Numbered from the stretch's first letter, positions 47,287 to 60,339 are shown. The stretch is 64,000 nucleotides of DNA from Gnetum montanum (GCA_015680685.1 MNCI01001921.1:273549-337548), one strand, 5' to 3'. A program made the numbers and translations. The notes: generated from the letters alone by a model not told the origin.

Positions 47287-47605
47287 TTGTTGATATTAGA
47301 GTATGGATTTTTCCTTTGGTTATCATAGCATGGAATTCTTTTAGACATTGTTTGATTTCTTTGATATTTTCTAAATCTTCTTTAGTATAAAATGTAGAAG
47401 ACAAGATCAATTACTGTATTCCACCAAAAATTGTCAAAATTCTGAGGTACCGTAAAATCAAGTGTTCAAGTAATTGTTGATCTCCCTTCAAAATAAAAAT
47501 CAAAAAAATTATAATAAGTGATCTAAAAATATAGAAAACTAAAAAAAATATGAGAAATAAGTTTCTCAAATTTTCAAGGAGGAAAATTTTTAAAGGAGAA
47601 GAGAG
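47287..47605 (+). other. E5 interior: primer-binding site to polypurine tract
   Basis: The 319-bp interior of E5. It begins with a decayed initiator-tRNA-Met primer-binding site (47290-47306) and ends with the purine tract AAAGGAGAAGAGAG (47592-47605) right against the 3' LTR. No open frame of interest lies between. Confidence 0.8.
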
Positions 47606-49904
47606 TGTCACAACCTAGAAGTCTGAATAAAATTAATTATTTAATTTATTGTGCAAAATTAATTTTTTAATGCTTTCAGATGTGTTTCAATAGATTAGCT
47701 AATTGTTATTACTATTAATATTGTTGTTGTTGTTGTTAGCTTTCTACATAAGTAAATGCAATTTGCTTGCTAGGGTATTTTGTTAAAGTTTTGTATCCTT
47801 TACTTTACTACTATTAGAGCTTGGTCATAGATCTTTTGAATATTTTATGATTAAATGTTAAAGTCCAATTATCCCATGAAGTTTTTCTTTCTATTAGTTA
47901 TGATGCCTTTACAAGTATTTAGCTCTCCATATTTTATTCTTTATGCACATTAAGTTATGTATATGCAATCTTTAGTATGCACATTCAGTTATGCACATTT
48001 AATTATGTGTCTTTTTATTTTATTATGCACATGTGATTATATAATACTTTATTCATGGAGAAACTATGAACCCTCACCCTACCAAAATCATATCTCTTGT
48101 TACCTTTTTGTCATTAAGCTAGGATTTAGAGTTTATTCTAAATTTTAATTAAATATTGCTTAAATTGGTTTTGAGGAAGTACCTTAGGATGATGTCCTAC
48201 CTAGATTTTGACCTTATTAATGTATCTAAAATGTTCAAAAATGTAGGTTTTGATCCTTGATTTACAAGAATTAGAGTTACATTTCTCAAGATATTATACT
48301 TTCTAGTTTATTAAAATACCTATAAAGGTTTTAGCATTTGAACTAGGTGAGCATGATAAGTAATGCCTAGATAATATTTCAATAGACAATTTGGTAAAGC
48401 ATTTGATAAGGTTCCAACAGGTTTAAATAGAATTTGATTTGGAGTCCTGATGTATGTGTTATTAGAGCTAGAACAATGAGGGTATTATTGGAGAGATATT
48501 ATGGGAAAATAACTTGGAAAAAATAATATTTGTGAAAAACTTTAAAATAAAAATTAAATAAAATTAAAAAAATTAAAAATTTACACTATGTTCATGTGAA
48601 TAGCATAAATTTTAAACATAGTGTATATATTATATGCTTAACATATAATATATATTATATGTTATATATAACATATGAAATTTATTTTTTCTCTACCACC
48701 TCACACATTTCTATTTTTAAAACAAAAATCTTTTCTCACATCATTTCTTTATTTGAAACTTGATTTTTTTTTCAATTTCTTCCTTTTTAAGCCTGTTTCT
48801 TTCATTTTTCAACATGTATCAAGCCAAGGTATCATGCTACATGTGATTCTTCTGCCTATAGATAAATTATGCCCTTTAGTATGACTTGTTTGAATTGTCA
48901 AGGGGTTTCTATTGCTATAGTTCAAAGTAGCATAAAATGATAATTTTGGGTATCTTGATAGGAAAGAAGGATTATTTTATTTTCATTTTTACATAGTTGT
49001 CCTATTTTATGGTTGATCTTGTAAGAAAGATTATTTTATTTGGATTTTATTGAGATTTCTAGAAAATTTGATCTTGAAACATTTTTGAATATTTTATTAG
49101 AAATCTTACTTAGTCCATATCCCAAGAATTTTGGTCTAGAACCTTGATGCTCTATGAAGAGGGAAATATAATCACCTTTCTTATTAAGGGGTTTTAACTC
49201 CTACATTTTAATGCAAAGTACCCAAAGTAGTCATGGAACCACTAGAAGAGGGACATGGGATGTAAGATGAACAAACCTTGTACAAGATGGACCCTCTACA
49301 CTTAAAAATGGAAACCTTATACACTTTTTCAATACTTGAGTCATGTACTTATTTTTGTGAATAAATAATCAAGTATGTTACATATGAAATTACTATCTAT
49401 GCCATTTGGACTATGAAATTGTAAGGATTAAGTTTGCATTTTAGCACATGCTATATGTTCAAGAAAATTTTATATTACATACTATATATTAATATTTTAT
49501 TCGATTATTATCTTAATTTTATTATTTAATTTGATAGACTTTAAACTTCAATATCTTTATTTCTAGATGTTTGATTGAAGTGAAACAAGTGTTGTTGGGA
49601 TGGTTATTTTGTGTACTATTTAATGATGTAATTAGTGAAAATTTTCAACATTTATATTCTTATGGTTGTGTAAATATATATTTCTATCTATTTAAATTTT
49701 ATTTAATTATATATGTAAGTATGATAAAATATTGTTGTGCTATATTACTCTACTATATTTATGCTTGTAATTAATAATTTTAATTCATTTTGCTACTTTG
49801 TTTTGAATTATTAAAGCAGTGGTATATATAGATCCTTGGGATATTTTGTAGCACTTCTATTAGTTATTTATAGGATTGTATAGATAATTGATAGGGGTGT
49901 TACA
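47606..49904 (+). repeat. E5 3' LTR
   Basis: 2299 bp, TGTCACAACC... to ...GGGTGTTACA. It lacks roughly 0.9 kb present in the 5' LTR (34620-35363 plus 42160-42310). Short open frames inside are not supported as genes. Confidence 0.85.
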
Positions 49905-49909
49905 CATTC

Positions 49910-52384
49910 TCACTAGTTTTATTTTTGAGCAAATATGTTCTCAGCGTTAACTAAAATAAAACCAAAGAAAATAAGAGCTTTGCTTTTAAAAAAAATTTGA
50001 AAAAATTAAAGCTTTACTTTTAGTAACTTTAGCAAATATTACATAAAACAACTACTAAATGTAATATGGAATCTTCTACCCATAAAAATTACCATTAAAA
50101 TAAATAAAAAAACATTGTCAAAGTCTAGAATCCGTGATTACCTTAAATCTTAGCAGATGCTCCAAGTAGAATTTGCTTTGACACATACATTACAAGTCTA
50201 TAATGATGATTACTATGTGCCAGCCTTGTAGGTGCTTAGCTCACAATAGAATTCTGAAATGATACATGGCTTTGTAACATGTTGTAATGAAAAAAGACAT
50301 CTTCAATAACTCATATCTATATGCCACTTCATAATAAATGACTCTAGGATCCTTGACATTGTATTCACCTCAACTAAACCACATTCAAGGAAATGGGGTC
50401 ACTTTTCTAATGCATATCCATTGCTGGCTCATTGCAATTTGTGTGCCTCCCCTTCTAAAACTACTACTTGCACTTTTTTGGTTTTTTATTGCACTATTCT
50501 AGGAAATGTTTGAAGTTTTGAAAACATTTAAAAAATGCATTCAAATTCCAGCAATAACCATGGGAGAAATTTTCTTACCAAACAGGACATTAATGCATCC
50601 TTTTAGAACTTAGCAAATTAACAACCTGACACACATGACACCTATGTGTCTAGTTTTCTAGTTTTCAATGATGCCATACCATGTTAATAAAACTAACTTT
50701 TGAGGATCAATAAAATTTCCTTTGTCAATTTAAATTTTTTTCAATAATAGAATTGCAAATCTCATGTACAATTTTGTAGAGAGATAATCAAATTCAAAAG
50801 AAACTAAGTGATTTAGAAGATACTAGTTATGCTCAAATCTTTTTATCACAAATGTCAACATTCATGCAAGTAGAGCATTAAATAGTTTGTGCATAAGATA
50901 TATTTTATATAGTCATATATCCTTTTTTCTTCTATCCACAACAATTTTAGATTTTTATATGTAACAAATAGTTTAGATCTCATCCATAGCAGATGCTTAG
51001 AATAAATAGCAAAGTGAAAAATGACTGGTATCCTTCAACATTATGCAAAGAGAAGAGAGGCCACATCATCTTGATTAGATTTATGAAAAAAATTTTAAAC
51101 TAGAGCTAAAAAAATCCTTAATTTCAATTCTTCCATACTTTGCTATGACTTGAAAAAAATATAACCATGTTAGTTTTAATCATGAAATCTAATATGGAAT
51201 GAAACACATTAGAATCATAAGCAAAATGTGCATATAGCAAATTTTCACTTATTTTATGCAATCTGAATTTGCATATTTTATTTTTGAAATTTTGATCATG
51301 TTTTTTATCTCAAGAGAGATTTTCAAATAGGCATTAAGATTTTGTATGTGCCCTTAAGGTATTTTTTAAGCTATCCATGGATTTGTGCAAAGATGCTAAA
51401 GAAAATCACATTAAGATAAAGGTTGAAGAAAGTGAGTTCACTTGCTATTATTTTTTTAATAGCTTAATATCATCTCTATGTTACCTCTCATTTTCTATGG
51501 CACGTAAAAATTAAGGTTTTATTTTTTCTTCTTAAATCTATTATGGGTAATTTCTTATTTTTAATTTTGATCTCTTCCAAACTACTATTATGGTAGTTAA
51601 AATTTATCAAGGCTAATGTTCTAAAGGCGCATGTACAAAAGAAATTTCTTGAGATTCTAAAATGACTATCTTGTTTCTAGTTCTATGAGATTGGAATATT
51701 TTGCATGCTTCATTTAATTTATAGTGCCACCATAATTCTAGCTAGAAGCATTATGTCTATTCATCATGGACATTACATCTATAGAGTAGAAAATTATGTA
51801 ATTGTGAGTAGGAAAGAAGAGATTGATTTGCATTAAGCTAGAATTGCACTTACATTGTTAAAATACAAAACATGATAGAAAACTCTTTAGGAGCTACTTG
51901 TAGTTATTTGGTATATTACACTATATTTTTATATGATTTTCATTTTTCAACAACATTTGCTCACACTTTTCTTTCTTTTGTTTAGACACAGAAATAGATA
52001 ACGTTTTTACTTATGAAAGTTAGATTTCAAATTACTTTAGAATTTGTTTGGTATCTTAGACAATAGTATTTATTAAAAAAATTTATACCATTATCAATCA
52101 TTTTAGGTTAATTTTTTTTAAACATGTAACAGAAACATATTTTGCAATATTTTCTAAATCCTTTGTTAACTAATAAATTCGGATTTTAATTTGTAACTAA
52201 GGCCTTATCATATATATATTCTACCTATTTTGGAGTTCATGAGTTTAGTTGATAATAGTTGACACAAAATTTGTTGTGCCACTGAGCAATTTTGTTTTAC
52301 TACTTTGAAGATTTAGTTGTTTGAAGTTTGAAAAGCTTCTTTTAAATTTCTTTCTATTAGTAGAATAACTACAACATGAGAATT
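49910..52384. other. Unassigned AT-rich stretch
   Basis: No gene recognised. About 50130-50400 is a diverged direct copy of 4775-5006 (shared ATGATGATTACTAT and AAATGACTCTA followed by a GGATC core). Confidence 0.4.
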
Positions 52385-52830
52385 GAGAACTTAGGAGGGG
52401 AGGTTGAATAAGTTCCCCAATAAAAATTAATCAGCTATAAAAACCAAACCCAAATTTTATGTGGTTTCCCAACTTGGGTAGTCCACACTTAGAGAGTAGA
52501 TTCCTTGCACACCATCAAACTTTGTTTCTTCCAAAAGGTCATTTAGAGGACACAAAAACCTTTACAAGGTTTAAGCTCTACTAAGAAGAGTTCCATCACT
52601 ATGAAAAATCTCAACCTTGTAAGGTCCCAACAATCTCAAGAGTGGGTTAAGGATCCCAAAATGTATACAAACTAAAGCTCCTCTCTAGAGTGTTTTGACA
52701 CTACAAAACAACTTAATCTTGCAAGATCCTGAAAAGCTTTAAAAGATTCCTTCTCACAAGAATCACAACTCTTAGTGTAGCAAGAAAAAGAATCAGAAGG
52801 AGAAAGTGTAACTCATGAGAATATGTCAAG
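52385..52830 (-). repeat. Partial E3-family LTR
   Basis: Matches the first 430 bp or so of the E3 LTRs (AGGGGAGGTTGAATAAG, GTTCCCCAATAAAAATT, CCAACTTGGGTAGTCC, then TCTAGAGTGTT). Homology is lost after about 52830. It may be the far end of the element whose 5' LTR is at 61366-62289. Confidence 0.7.
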
Positions 52831-53019
52831 AAAATAGAAAAAGTAATAAGAAAGTGAAAAATTCAAAAAGTACCTATGTGTCTTGATGGACACCACCATG
52901 ACTAGGATTGGAATTAGTTAAGTAGAAAATTGAACAAGTAGAGGACATTTGAATAGACTTGGAAAAATACTTAGTGAAGTTGGAATATTAATGGTAATGT
53001 TTGAGCTATTGGATGTTTA

Positions 53020-53790
53020 CTAGGGTAAGCTTATGTGGGCTAGATGGATGGTGAATATGCATGACACCAGATGGGTAAGTCTCCTAAATGATATATGGCC
53101 CCTCCCAAAGTGTTTGAAATTTAGCCTTTTGCTGAACATGATTCATATTATAATAGAGGATCTTATTTCTTGGCTATGCAAACACTTTTCTTATTTGTGC
53201 ATCATGCTAACGCTTGGTGTAATTCTTGTGGAGCTCATTACTCATAAGTGCTACTAGCCTATTCCTTCTAACATATTAAGATTCATTAGGCACACTCTCT
53301 AGGTTGAGCTCAAGTTCAGGTCAAGTTGGTTTGCAATGGCTAGAGTTTGAAGTTATACCTAGATTGGTAGCATGGGTAATCTCTTGTAAACTAGCTCACA
53401 AGGTGAATAACCAATAGGTAGTTTCCACATCATGCTATAAGCGCATAGAGCATCATTTAGTTTGGTGCTCCAATCCTTTCTAAATCTACTAACCTTCCAA
53501 ATTAATATTCTAGTAACTTCATAGTTAGTAACTTCTACTTGATCATTGGCTTAGGGATGGTATGGTGTGGTCAACTTATGGTTCAACCCAAGCTGTTGCA
53601 TGAGCTATTTAAAAGTAGCATTGGTTAAATGAGTTTCATTATCTAAAATAAGCATTCTTAGTACTCAAAATTAATTCACCACATCTTGTTGAAAGAACTT
53701 GGCAACTATGTTGGAGAATGTTACTACCTTTGCCCACTTGATTTAATAATCCACAATTACTATTATGTATTCTTTCCCATTTATGGAAGC
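53020..53790 (-). pseudogene. Athila-like gypsy integrase remnant
   Basis: The minus-strand translation from 53790 leftward reads YIIVIVDY (first Asp region), ILDNETHLTN (second Asp region), TPYHPXANDQVEVTN with one stop (third acidic residue), RKDWSTKLNDALCAY and PIGYSPCELVY. It ends near 53040 with WEGPYII and YPSGVMHI, the integrase C-terminal domain. The pattern is Athila/Tat-like. Stops and frameshifts are frequent. It abuts a plus-strand copia gag. Confidence 0.85.
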
Positions 53791-54540
53791 TTCATAAGAA
53801 GACTTATCTTCTAGCTCATGGTGATGATGTCTCAAAGAAAGTTAATAGGGGAACTGATAATTTTGTACCTAATGCTCATACTATGATTGCTTTGGTCTTC
53901 AACTTGGACAAAGCTATTTGTATGATGATTATGCACCTTCAATCAGCTAAATAAATCTCAAAGCATCTTTAAGCAATTTATGAAGGAGATAATAATGTGA
54001 AAAAGTCTATGTTGCTAAAGTTAAAAGCATGTTTTAATGCTTTAAAGATGGAAAAAAATAAGAATATTAGTATTTTTTATAGCTAGGTAGATGAAGTTAT
54101 GAGTAAGATGATAATGCTTCATGAAGAATAGTCTAATGACATTATCTGCCAAAAAATGTTATCTATTTTTTCCAATAGATTTGAGGTAAAGGTTTCTTCA
54201 TAGAAGTGGCAAAAAATCTTTCCCAATGAGCACTATTGGGCTTTACAATATTCTTTTAGCCTTTAAAATTTGGAAAGGTGGAGTGAACTTTACAAGCAAC
54301 ATGGAGCAAATCACCTTCAAAGTTGAAGCAAAAAAGAATAAAGACAAGAGAGAACCATCCATCTTAGAATCTAATTCTATTAACGAAATTGTTAATCTTG
54401 CCATAAAGCTCAGGAGGCTAAAAAGAATGAAGGCTAGTAAAAAATTAACAAAATCATTTTCTTGTTATTATTGTGGTGAAGGAGGTCATATGGTTATTGA
54501 GTGTCCAAAGGAAAAGAAAGAAGAAGAATATTAGAAAATT
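53790..54540 (+). pseudogene. Ty1/copia gag with zinc knuckle
   Basis: Broken frames give a UBN2-type Gag (YEGDNNVKKSMLLKLKACF, EVKVSS) from about 53970. The open frame at 54226-54534 then ends in CYYCGEGGHMVIEC (54463-54504), a perfect CCHC knuckle, followed by PKEKKEEEY. Its N-terminal part and any 5' LTR are not seen; sequence before 53790 belongs to a gypsy integrase on the other strand. Confidence 0.85.
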
Positions 54541-55559
54541 TAGATGACCAATTTTAAGCCAAAGAGTACTCAATCTAGGTTTGAAAAATCAAAAGCTAAA
54601 TTAGCTTGAAATATAATTTCAACTAGAACATATAGAAAATAAACTAAGAATTAAGAATTTTGAAGAAATTTTTTTTGCGCATTTTGCTCATATTGATATT
54701 ATAATAGATGAGTCTAATATTGTTACACAAGATTTATTTTCATTTCTAACCATGATTAATAATTATGATTTAGATGATGATTTTTAAAACTTTTTATATA
54801 CTAATACTAATGAACAAGAAACTCCTAGCACATCTAAAACTATAGATTCTATTTTAGATGAAAATGGAATGAACGCATCAAACATAGCTAAAATTGAATA
54901 TGAAGAAGTTGATGTCATTGATATAGAAGGGCTAATGGATTAATTAGAGATGGTTGTTAAGGTAAATGAAAAGTTGAATAAATTTTTAAAAGATAAGGTG
55001 AAAGAAATTAAAAGTTACAAGACAAAACTTGAATCAGTTGAATAAGAAAATTTGAAGCTAAAAGAGAAAGAGCTACTACTAAATAAATGCATGAAAGGTA
55101 AGACTACTCAAGCCATATTAGATTTTTTTAAAAGGCTTACTCATAGCTTGAAATAGCTCAAGGATATCATTAACAATGGATGACCAAGTGGTGACAAGAG
55201 GGGTCTTGGTTATGTGTTTGGTCCCTCAAGAAAGCTACCTTTAACAAAAATAAGGATGCACAAGATGAATGTTCAAACATAGTGATAAGATGCCAGCTTA
55301 TACATAGGTAAGGAAATTCCTTCCACATCAAGAATTCAAATCATTAGGTATGGTCCAAAACTAGCAATCAATTTCTTCCATGGATATTATTTGAAGTATG
55401 TAATTTTAGATCATAAAGTAAGAAAATGTAGGACAAATGATGTTTCTTGTTATGAATGTATACATCATTTCCATGCTACTAAGCTCTTTCCAAGAAACAT
55501 TAAAATAGGGCAACAAGTTTGAAAATTAATCAACATGAGAGATTTTCCTATATAATTAG

Positions 55560-56700
55560 CCTTAAAGGGCTCTTGCAGCCTAGAGACATGATTTCTTAAT
55601 AGTGGTTATTCTCAACATATGATTGGTGATAAATTAAAATTTATAACACTTCAATCCTTCAATGAAGGCAAGGTAAGCTTCAGTGACAATGGTAAAGCCA
55701 TGGTAAGAGGTATAGGTTTAGTTAAAATTCATAATTATTTTTTTCAAGTTCATAATGTTTATTTTGTTGATGTTTTGCAATATAATTTGCTGAGCTTAGG
55801 AAGGTTTTCAATAACATTTGTTTTATGAATGAAAAATGTCAATTAGAAAATAAAGAAAATAATTTTAAAGCTTACATTACACGAGCTAGAAATAAATTGT
55901 ATTTTGTAAATAAGCAGATATAATGTCTAACTCTTATTTTTGAGATAAGTATTAGTAGGTTATGGCATTAGAGACTAGGACATTTAAGCTCAAGAAACAT
56001 CCAAGCTCTCATCAAGGCTCAAACCATAAGAGGCATTCCCTAGGTAAGTTAGATAGAAGAGATATGTTCTACATGCCAACATAATAAGAAAAATAGAGCT
56101 ACTTTTAAATCTATAAATTCTCGCTCTAATAATAAGCTTGAATTAATATATATGAATCTCTGTGAACCTTTGGACATAGTTGGCTTTGAAAACAACAAAT
56201 ATTTTTTTCTTATCATGGATTATTATATTAGAATGTCATGGCTAACACACATTGAGAAAAAATTTGATGTGTTCAAACTTTTCAATGCATTTAAATGTAT
56301 GGTTGAAACTGAAATGAGACTTAAAATCAAAGCTATTAGGACTGACAATGGAGGTGAGTTCATCTCATATGAATTTTACTAGTATTGAAGAGGTTCATAT
56401 CAAGAGGTAGTTCTCATCAGCCAGAGCACCATTTGTAGGAAAAAAAATAAAACTATAGTTGAAATGATTTGATCAATAATGAATTTGAAGAATGTACCAA
56501 AGTATCTATAGAATAAGGTAGCCAGAACATCAGTGTATATCATCAATAGATGTTTGGTAAGAGCTCATAATGGTAAGACATTTTATCAAATGTGATATGA
56601 TGATATGGCTAATGTTCAATATTTCAAAATTTTTGGGAGTAAGTGTTATATTAAGAATTAGGATGACATTAATAGGCTTGATAGCTATTGTTAGGATGGT
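55560..56700 (+). pseudogene. Copia protease and integrase
   Basis: Near 55580-55830 the translation reads FLNSGYSQHMIGD, the copia protease active-site region with Asp changed to Asn, then GKVSFSDNGKAMVRGIG and LQYNLLSLG. A GAG-pre-integrase part follows at about 55960 (LWH, RLGHLSSRNIQALIKAQ). The integrase at 56100-56390 contains IYMNLCEPLD, DYYIRMSWL and IRTDNGGEFI (second catalytic Asp). Stops occur throughout. Coding continues in pieces to 56907 with an acidic linker (NVDEEENDDGIL). Confidence 0.85.
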
Positions 56701-57099
56701 TTGTTTGTTGGATATTTTAGTCGTTCAAAATCTTGTCATTATTTAAATTTGAAAACATTAAAAATTGTTAAAACACCTCATGTTAAGATTAATAAATTAT
56801 TTAAAAAGACTAATATTGTGGCTGAGAAATGTATGAATGTAGATGAAGAAGAGAATGATGATGGTATTTTGACATTAGAAGAAGTAGATGAGATTGAAAA
56901 AGAGTAGCAAACCTTAGCTAATGAGGAAGAAATAGAGTAAGAGACTATACCTAATGATGGCCCAAGGAGAATGCAAAGGTTCAGATCCATAGTAGATATC
57001 CTCAGCTCATCTCTTAGGTAAAGGATAAGGAGGAACATGACTAAAACAATGGATCATGGCTTATTAGTATCTTGTCTTGTTCTTTCCATTCCTCTAATT

Positions 57100-58560
57100 G
57101 TCAGGGGAGCTCTTGCTCGTGAGGATTGGAAGAGTGCCATGGATAAAGAGATGAAGTAGATTGTTAAGAGTAATACTTGGGAGCTAGTGCCATATCCAAA
57201 AGGAGCTGACATCATTAGAATCAAGTGGGTTTTTGCAAATAAATTGAATGAGCATGGCTAAGTAACTCAAAATAAGGGAAGACTAGTAGTAAAGGCTTTG
57301 CTTAAGTTAAGGAACTTGATTTTCAAGATACATTTTCTTTAGTTATAAGACAGGAATTAATTAGAATGCTTTTAGATTTTGCAGCTTATTAAAGATTTGA
57401 GCTCTACCAAATGGATGTAAAATCATTGTTTTTGAATGAAGAAATAAGAGAGACAATATATATTGAATAGACAGAAGGATATATTGATGTTGAGAAACCA
57501 AATCATGTATATCAATTGCACATGATCTTATATAGTTTAAAACAAGCCCCTATAATGTGGTATGCTAAGTCTAATTCATATGTAGTTGAAAATGGCTATT
57601 TTAAAGCTCCTCTAGATAGTACTCTTTATATTAAAAAGGATAATATAGGATGTTAAGTTGCTCAGATTTATGTTGATGACATAATGTTTGTATGTACAAG
57701 CTCAAGATTGAGCAAGGAATTTATTAAAACCATGAAAACTAACTTTGAGATGTCTATGCTAGAAGAGCTATCTCATTTTCTTGGCCTACATATTCAACAA
57801 TGTAGGGATGGGACTTTTATTTCTTAAATAAAGTATATTTAATAGATGCTCAAGAATTTTGGCATGATAGAACCTCGAACTTGTGTGACTCTTCTCAGCA
57901 CAGGTGTACATCTCTACAAAGATGAAGATAAGAAGAATGTTGATGCTTCACTATATATATTCATTATGGAAAGCTTGCAGTGTGCAATAGCCAGCAAGCT
58001 TGATACAGCTTTTGTAGTGGATCTTATTTCTAGATATCAATCAAAGCTAAAAGAATCACACTTTCTTAAAACCAAAAGAATTTTACATCATTTTAAAGGC
58101 ACAACTAGTCATGGGTTATGATTCCCATGCAATAGAGATTTTGAATTACAAGCATTTATAATGTAGATTGGATTGGAAATAAAGATTATTCAAATCTACT
58201 AGTGGAAACTATCATTTTCTTAGTGATATGTTAGTATCATGGCTAAGTAAGAAGTAGAACTCTATTGCATTATCATCGAAAAAATTTGAATATGTTATAG
58301 CCTCACATTACTACACACAAATTCTTTAGATGAGGGAAGTATTAAAACTTTTTAATATAGAATTTTTTGATCTAGCAATTATATATTGTGATAATAATGC
58401 AACTATTTCTATTTCTCAAAATCTAGTTTTTCATGGCAAAACTAAACATATTGAGATTAAATACCATTTTCTTCATGACCAAGTAGAACTACAAATAATA
58501 AAATTATCATATATGTCATCCAAAAATAGAGAGCACATGTTTTTCCAAATGGTTTGAATA
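57100..58560 (+). pseudogene. Copia reverse transcriptase and RNase H
   Basis: The translation reads REDWKSAMDKEMK (57120), NTWELVPYPKGA, IKWVFANKLNEHG, YQMDVKSLFLNEEI, YSLKQAPIMWY and QIYVDDIMFV, with the catalytic YVDD at 57669-57680. FEMSMLEELSHFLGLHIQQ follows. RNase H remains to 58557 with IIYCDNNATISI and KTKHIEIKYHFLHDQV. Several stops and frameshifts are present. The catalytic DD is retained, but no intact polyprotein is possible. Confidence 0.88.
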
Positions 58561-58784
58561 AAGAGAGATTTATTTACTTAAGAACATTATTGAGTGTGCC
58601 AATTTTACCAAAATAGGCTTAAATATCTTCTTTTATATGCTATTTGTTTAGGAATTTTATATGAGATATCCAATTATATTGTAGGGGAAGTATGTTCTTT
58701 TAAAGCTTGTATTTCTATCTTTATGCTTTCTTTTTGCTTATAGCTATATCTTTTGTGTATATTTAGAGATTGATTTACTTAATG

Positions 58785-58794
58785 TAAGGGGAGC
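58785..58794 (+). promoter_or_regulatory. Probable copia polypurine tract
   Basis: TAAGGGGAGC about 230 bp after the RNase H end resembles the AGGGGGAGC tract that precedes the 3' LTR in SIRE/Maximus-type copia elements. Confidence 0.5.
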
Positions 58795-59592
58795 TATCTT
58801 TCATCTTTTTGTATAAAAAAGGAGTATATGCTATTGTTTTATGATGGTTTTATCGAAAACATTTTTATGGTTTTGTTAGAAAAACGGTTCATCTAAAGTG
58901 TTTTATTCTCTACATTTTGTATGCTTGTAACATTTTTTTAACTATTTTTGTGTTATTCTCATCTATTTCTATTGATATGAGTTGTAGTGTACTCATTGCA
59001 TGACTAAGGTATGGGTGTGGCCATGATGATGAGCTCTCTTTGTTGTTATGAGCTGGATTTTTGTATTCTTATGTTATACTATAGCCTTTAGTAAACTAAC
59101 TTTTTACCTGGCATGACTATCTATCTACCTCCTTGCTTGTTTAAAATGTTTTGACTAAAGACTTAATTTTTAAAGTATATTATGAGCTTGTCATCTCTTG
59201 TTACGCATTGTGTTATTTTCCCTTATTTCCCTTTCTATAGTTGCTATTAGTTTTTTTGTTACTTGAACTGTGTTAATCTGTGCGATGATTTTTAGCATGA
59301 AGCTACTTGGATACTTTTTGTTTTCCCTAGCCATTTTTATTTACTTGACTCTATATTCTTCTTCTTTATTCTCTTTCATTTTAATTTACATTATGAATTC
59401 ACTCAATCTCAAAAAGAAAGAGATTACTGGATGTTTTAAGCTTAATTATAGGTTTGGTTATGTAGATTAAGTTTTGTTTTTCCAAAGTTCAATTGTAGTT
59501 TAGTTTTAATGCCCATGTCATTACCACTTTCAATAAAATGTTGTTTCCATTTTCAAGGTTGTTTCTACTCTAGCATGCATTATCTACTAATG

Positions 59593-59700
59593 CTTTTTAT
59601 GAGTTAGTTAATGCATGAAGGTGGCAACTATATCCAGTAATACATTTTTATGGGTTAGTTAATGCATCAAGATGGTCTGCATATTGGGTAACGGATTTTT
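59593..59700. repeat. Imperfect tandem pair before the TATA box
   Basis: TTAGTTAATGCATGAAGGTGG is followed about 56 bp later by TTAGTTAATGCATCAAGATGG, each preceded by TTTTTATG. They lie 50-150 bp upstream of a TATA box, like LTR enhancer repeats. Confidence 0.65.
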
Positions 59701-59744
59701 TATGCATTGTAATTGGGTCTCTTATGGTAACCGATTCCATGGCC

Positions 59745-59751
59745 TATAAAT
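59745..59751 (+). promoter_or_regulatory. TATA box in probable LTR
   Basis: TATAAAT within GGCCTATAAATTC. Its position, after the upstream repeats and about 1.4 kb before the LTR end, suggests the LTR promoter. Confidence 0.45.
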
Positions 59752-60146
59752 TCATTCTTAATGGAAGATCAATGGCACCACAAATCATAGCAAAATTGCA
59801 GTTTTGGTCTCTTTTACAGATGCTTAGAGCTTGTATACACTATCATTGTAGAGCACCTGTGTGAAAGAAGAATCTGAATGCCAAGTTTAATTAGATTCAT
59901 CAATGGCTGGAGGTCAGTTCCATTTGCTTCGACATTATGCATTTTCTGTTATTTATGAATGTGAATTTCTTGTGCCATTAGCTTCTGCATTGTACATTTT
60001 CAATTATCTATGCATGTAAATTTCTTGTGCAATCCCCAAATTTTGTCTTACATCTACTTGATGAATGATGTTATTACCATGTTCTTCTTGAAGCATTATT
60101 TTCATTTTCAATGTGAAACGTAGATGCCATTTTCACTGCATAACAA

Positions 60147-60236
60147 ACTTTGTAAGTTTCACACAAATTCGACACACTAATACCAATGCATACTTTGTAA
60201 GTTTCACACACATTCGACACACTAATACCATTTTCA
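60147..60236. repeat. 45-bp tandem duplication
   Basis: ACTTTGTAAGTTTCACACA at 60147 recurs at 60192, both followed by a CGACACACTAATACCA segment. Only a few differences are seen. Confidence 0.85.
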
Positions 60237-60339
60237 ATGAGTAACATCTTCTTTTTGGTAAGTCATTTCTACTAGAACATCATTTCCATATTTAATGCAC
60301 AATGTCATTTTCACTTTTCTACTTTTCACATTTCTACTT

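Larger units (their letters stand above)
33160..49904 (+). mobile_element. E5: LTR element with long LTRs and a 319-bp interior
   Basis: The 5' LTR starts TGTCACAACTTAG at 33160 and ends GGGTGTTACA at 47286 after removal of two nested elements (T2 and E6). The 3' LTR is uninterrupted at 47606-49904, starting TGTCACAACCTAG and ending GGGTGTTACA. Between them lie only 319 bp, starting with a primer-binding site (TTGATATTAGAGTATGG, 47290-47306) and ending with a purine tract (AAAGGAGAAGAGAG, 47592-47605). Flanks CATTT (33155-33159) and CATTC (49905-49909) form a target duplication with one transition. No coding capacity is seen. The termini are chromovirus-like. Confidence 0.88.

Noticed and set aside
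56778-57038. Minus-strand Ser-rich frame of 86 residues
   Set aside because: Antisense of the acidic linker of the copia polyprotein (GAA/GAT codons read as TTC/ATC).
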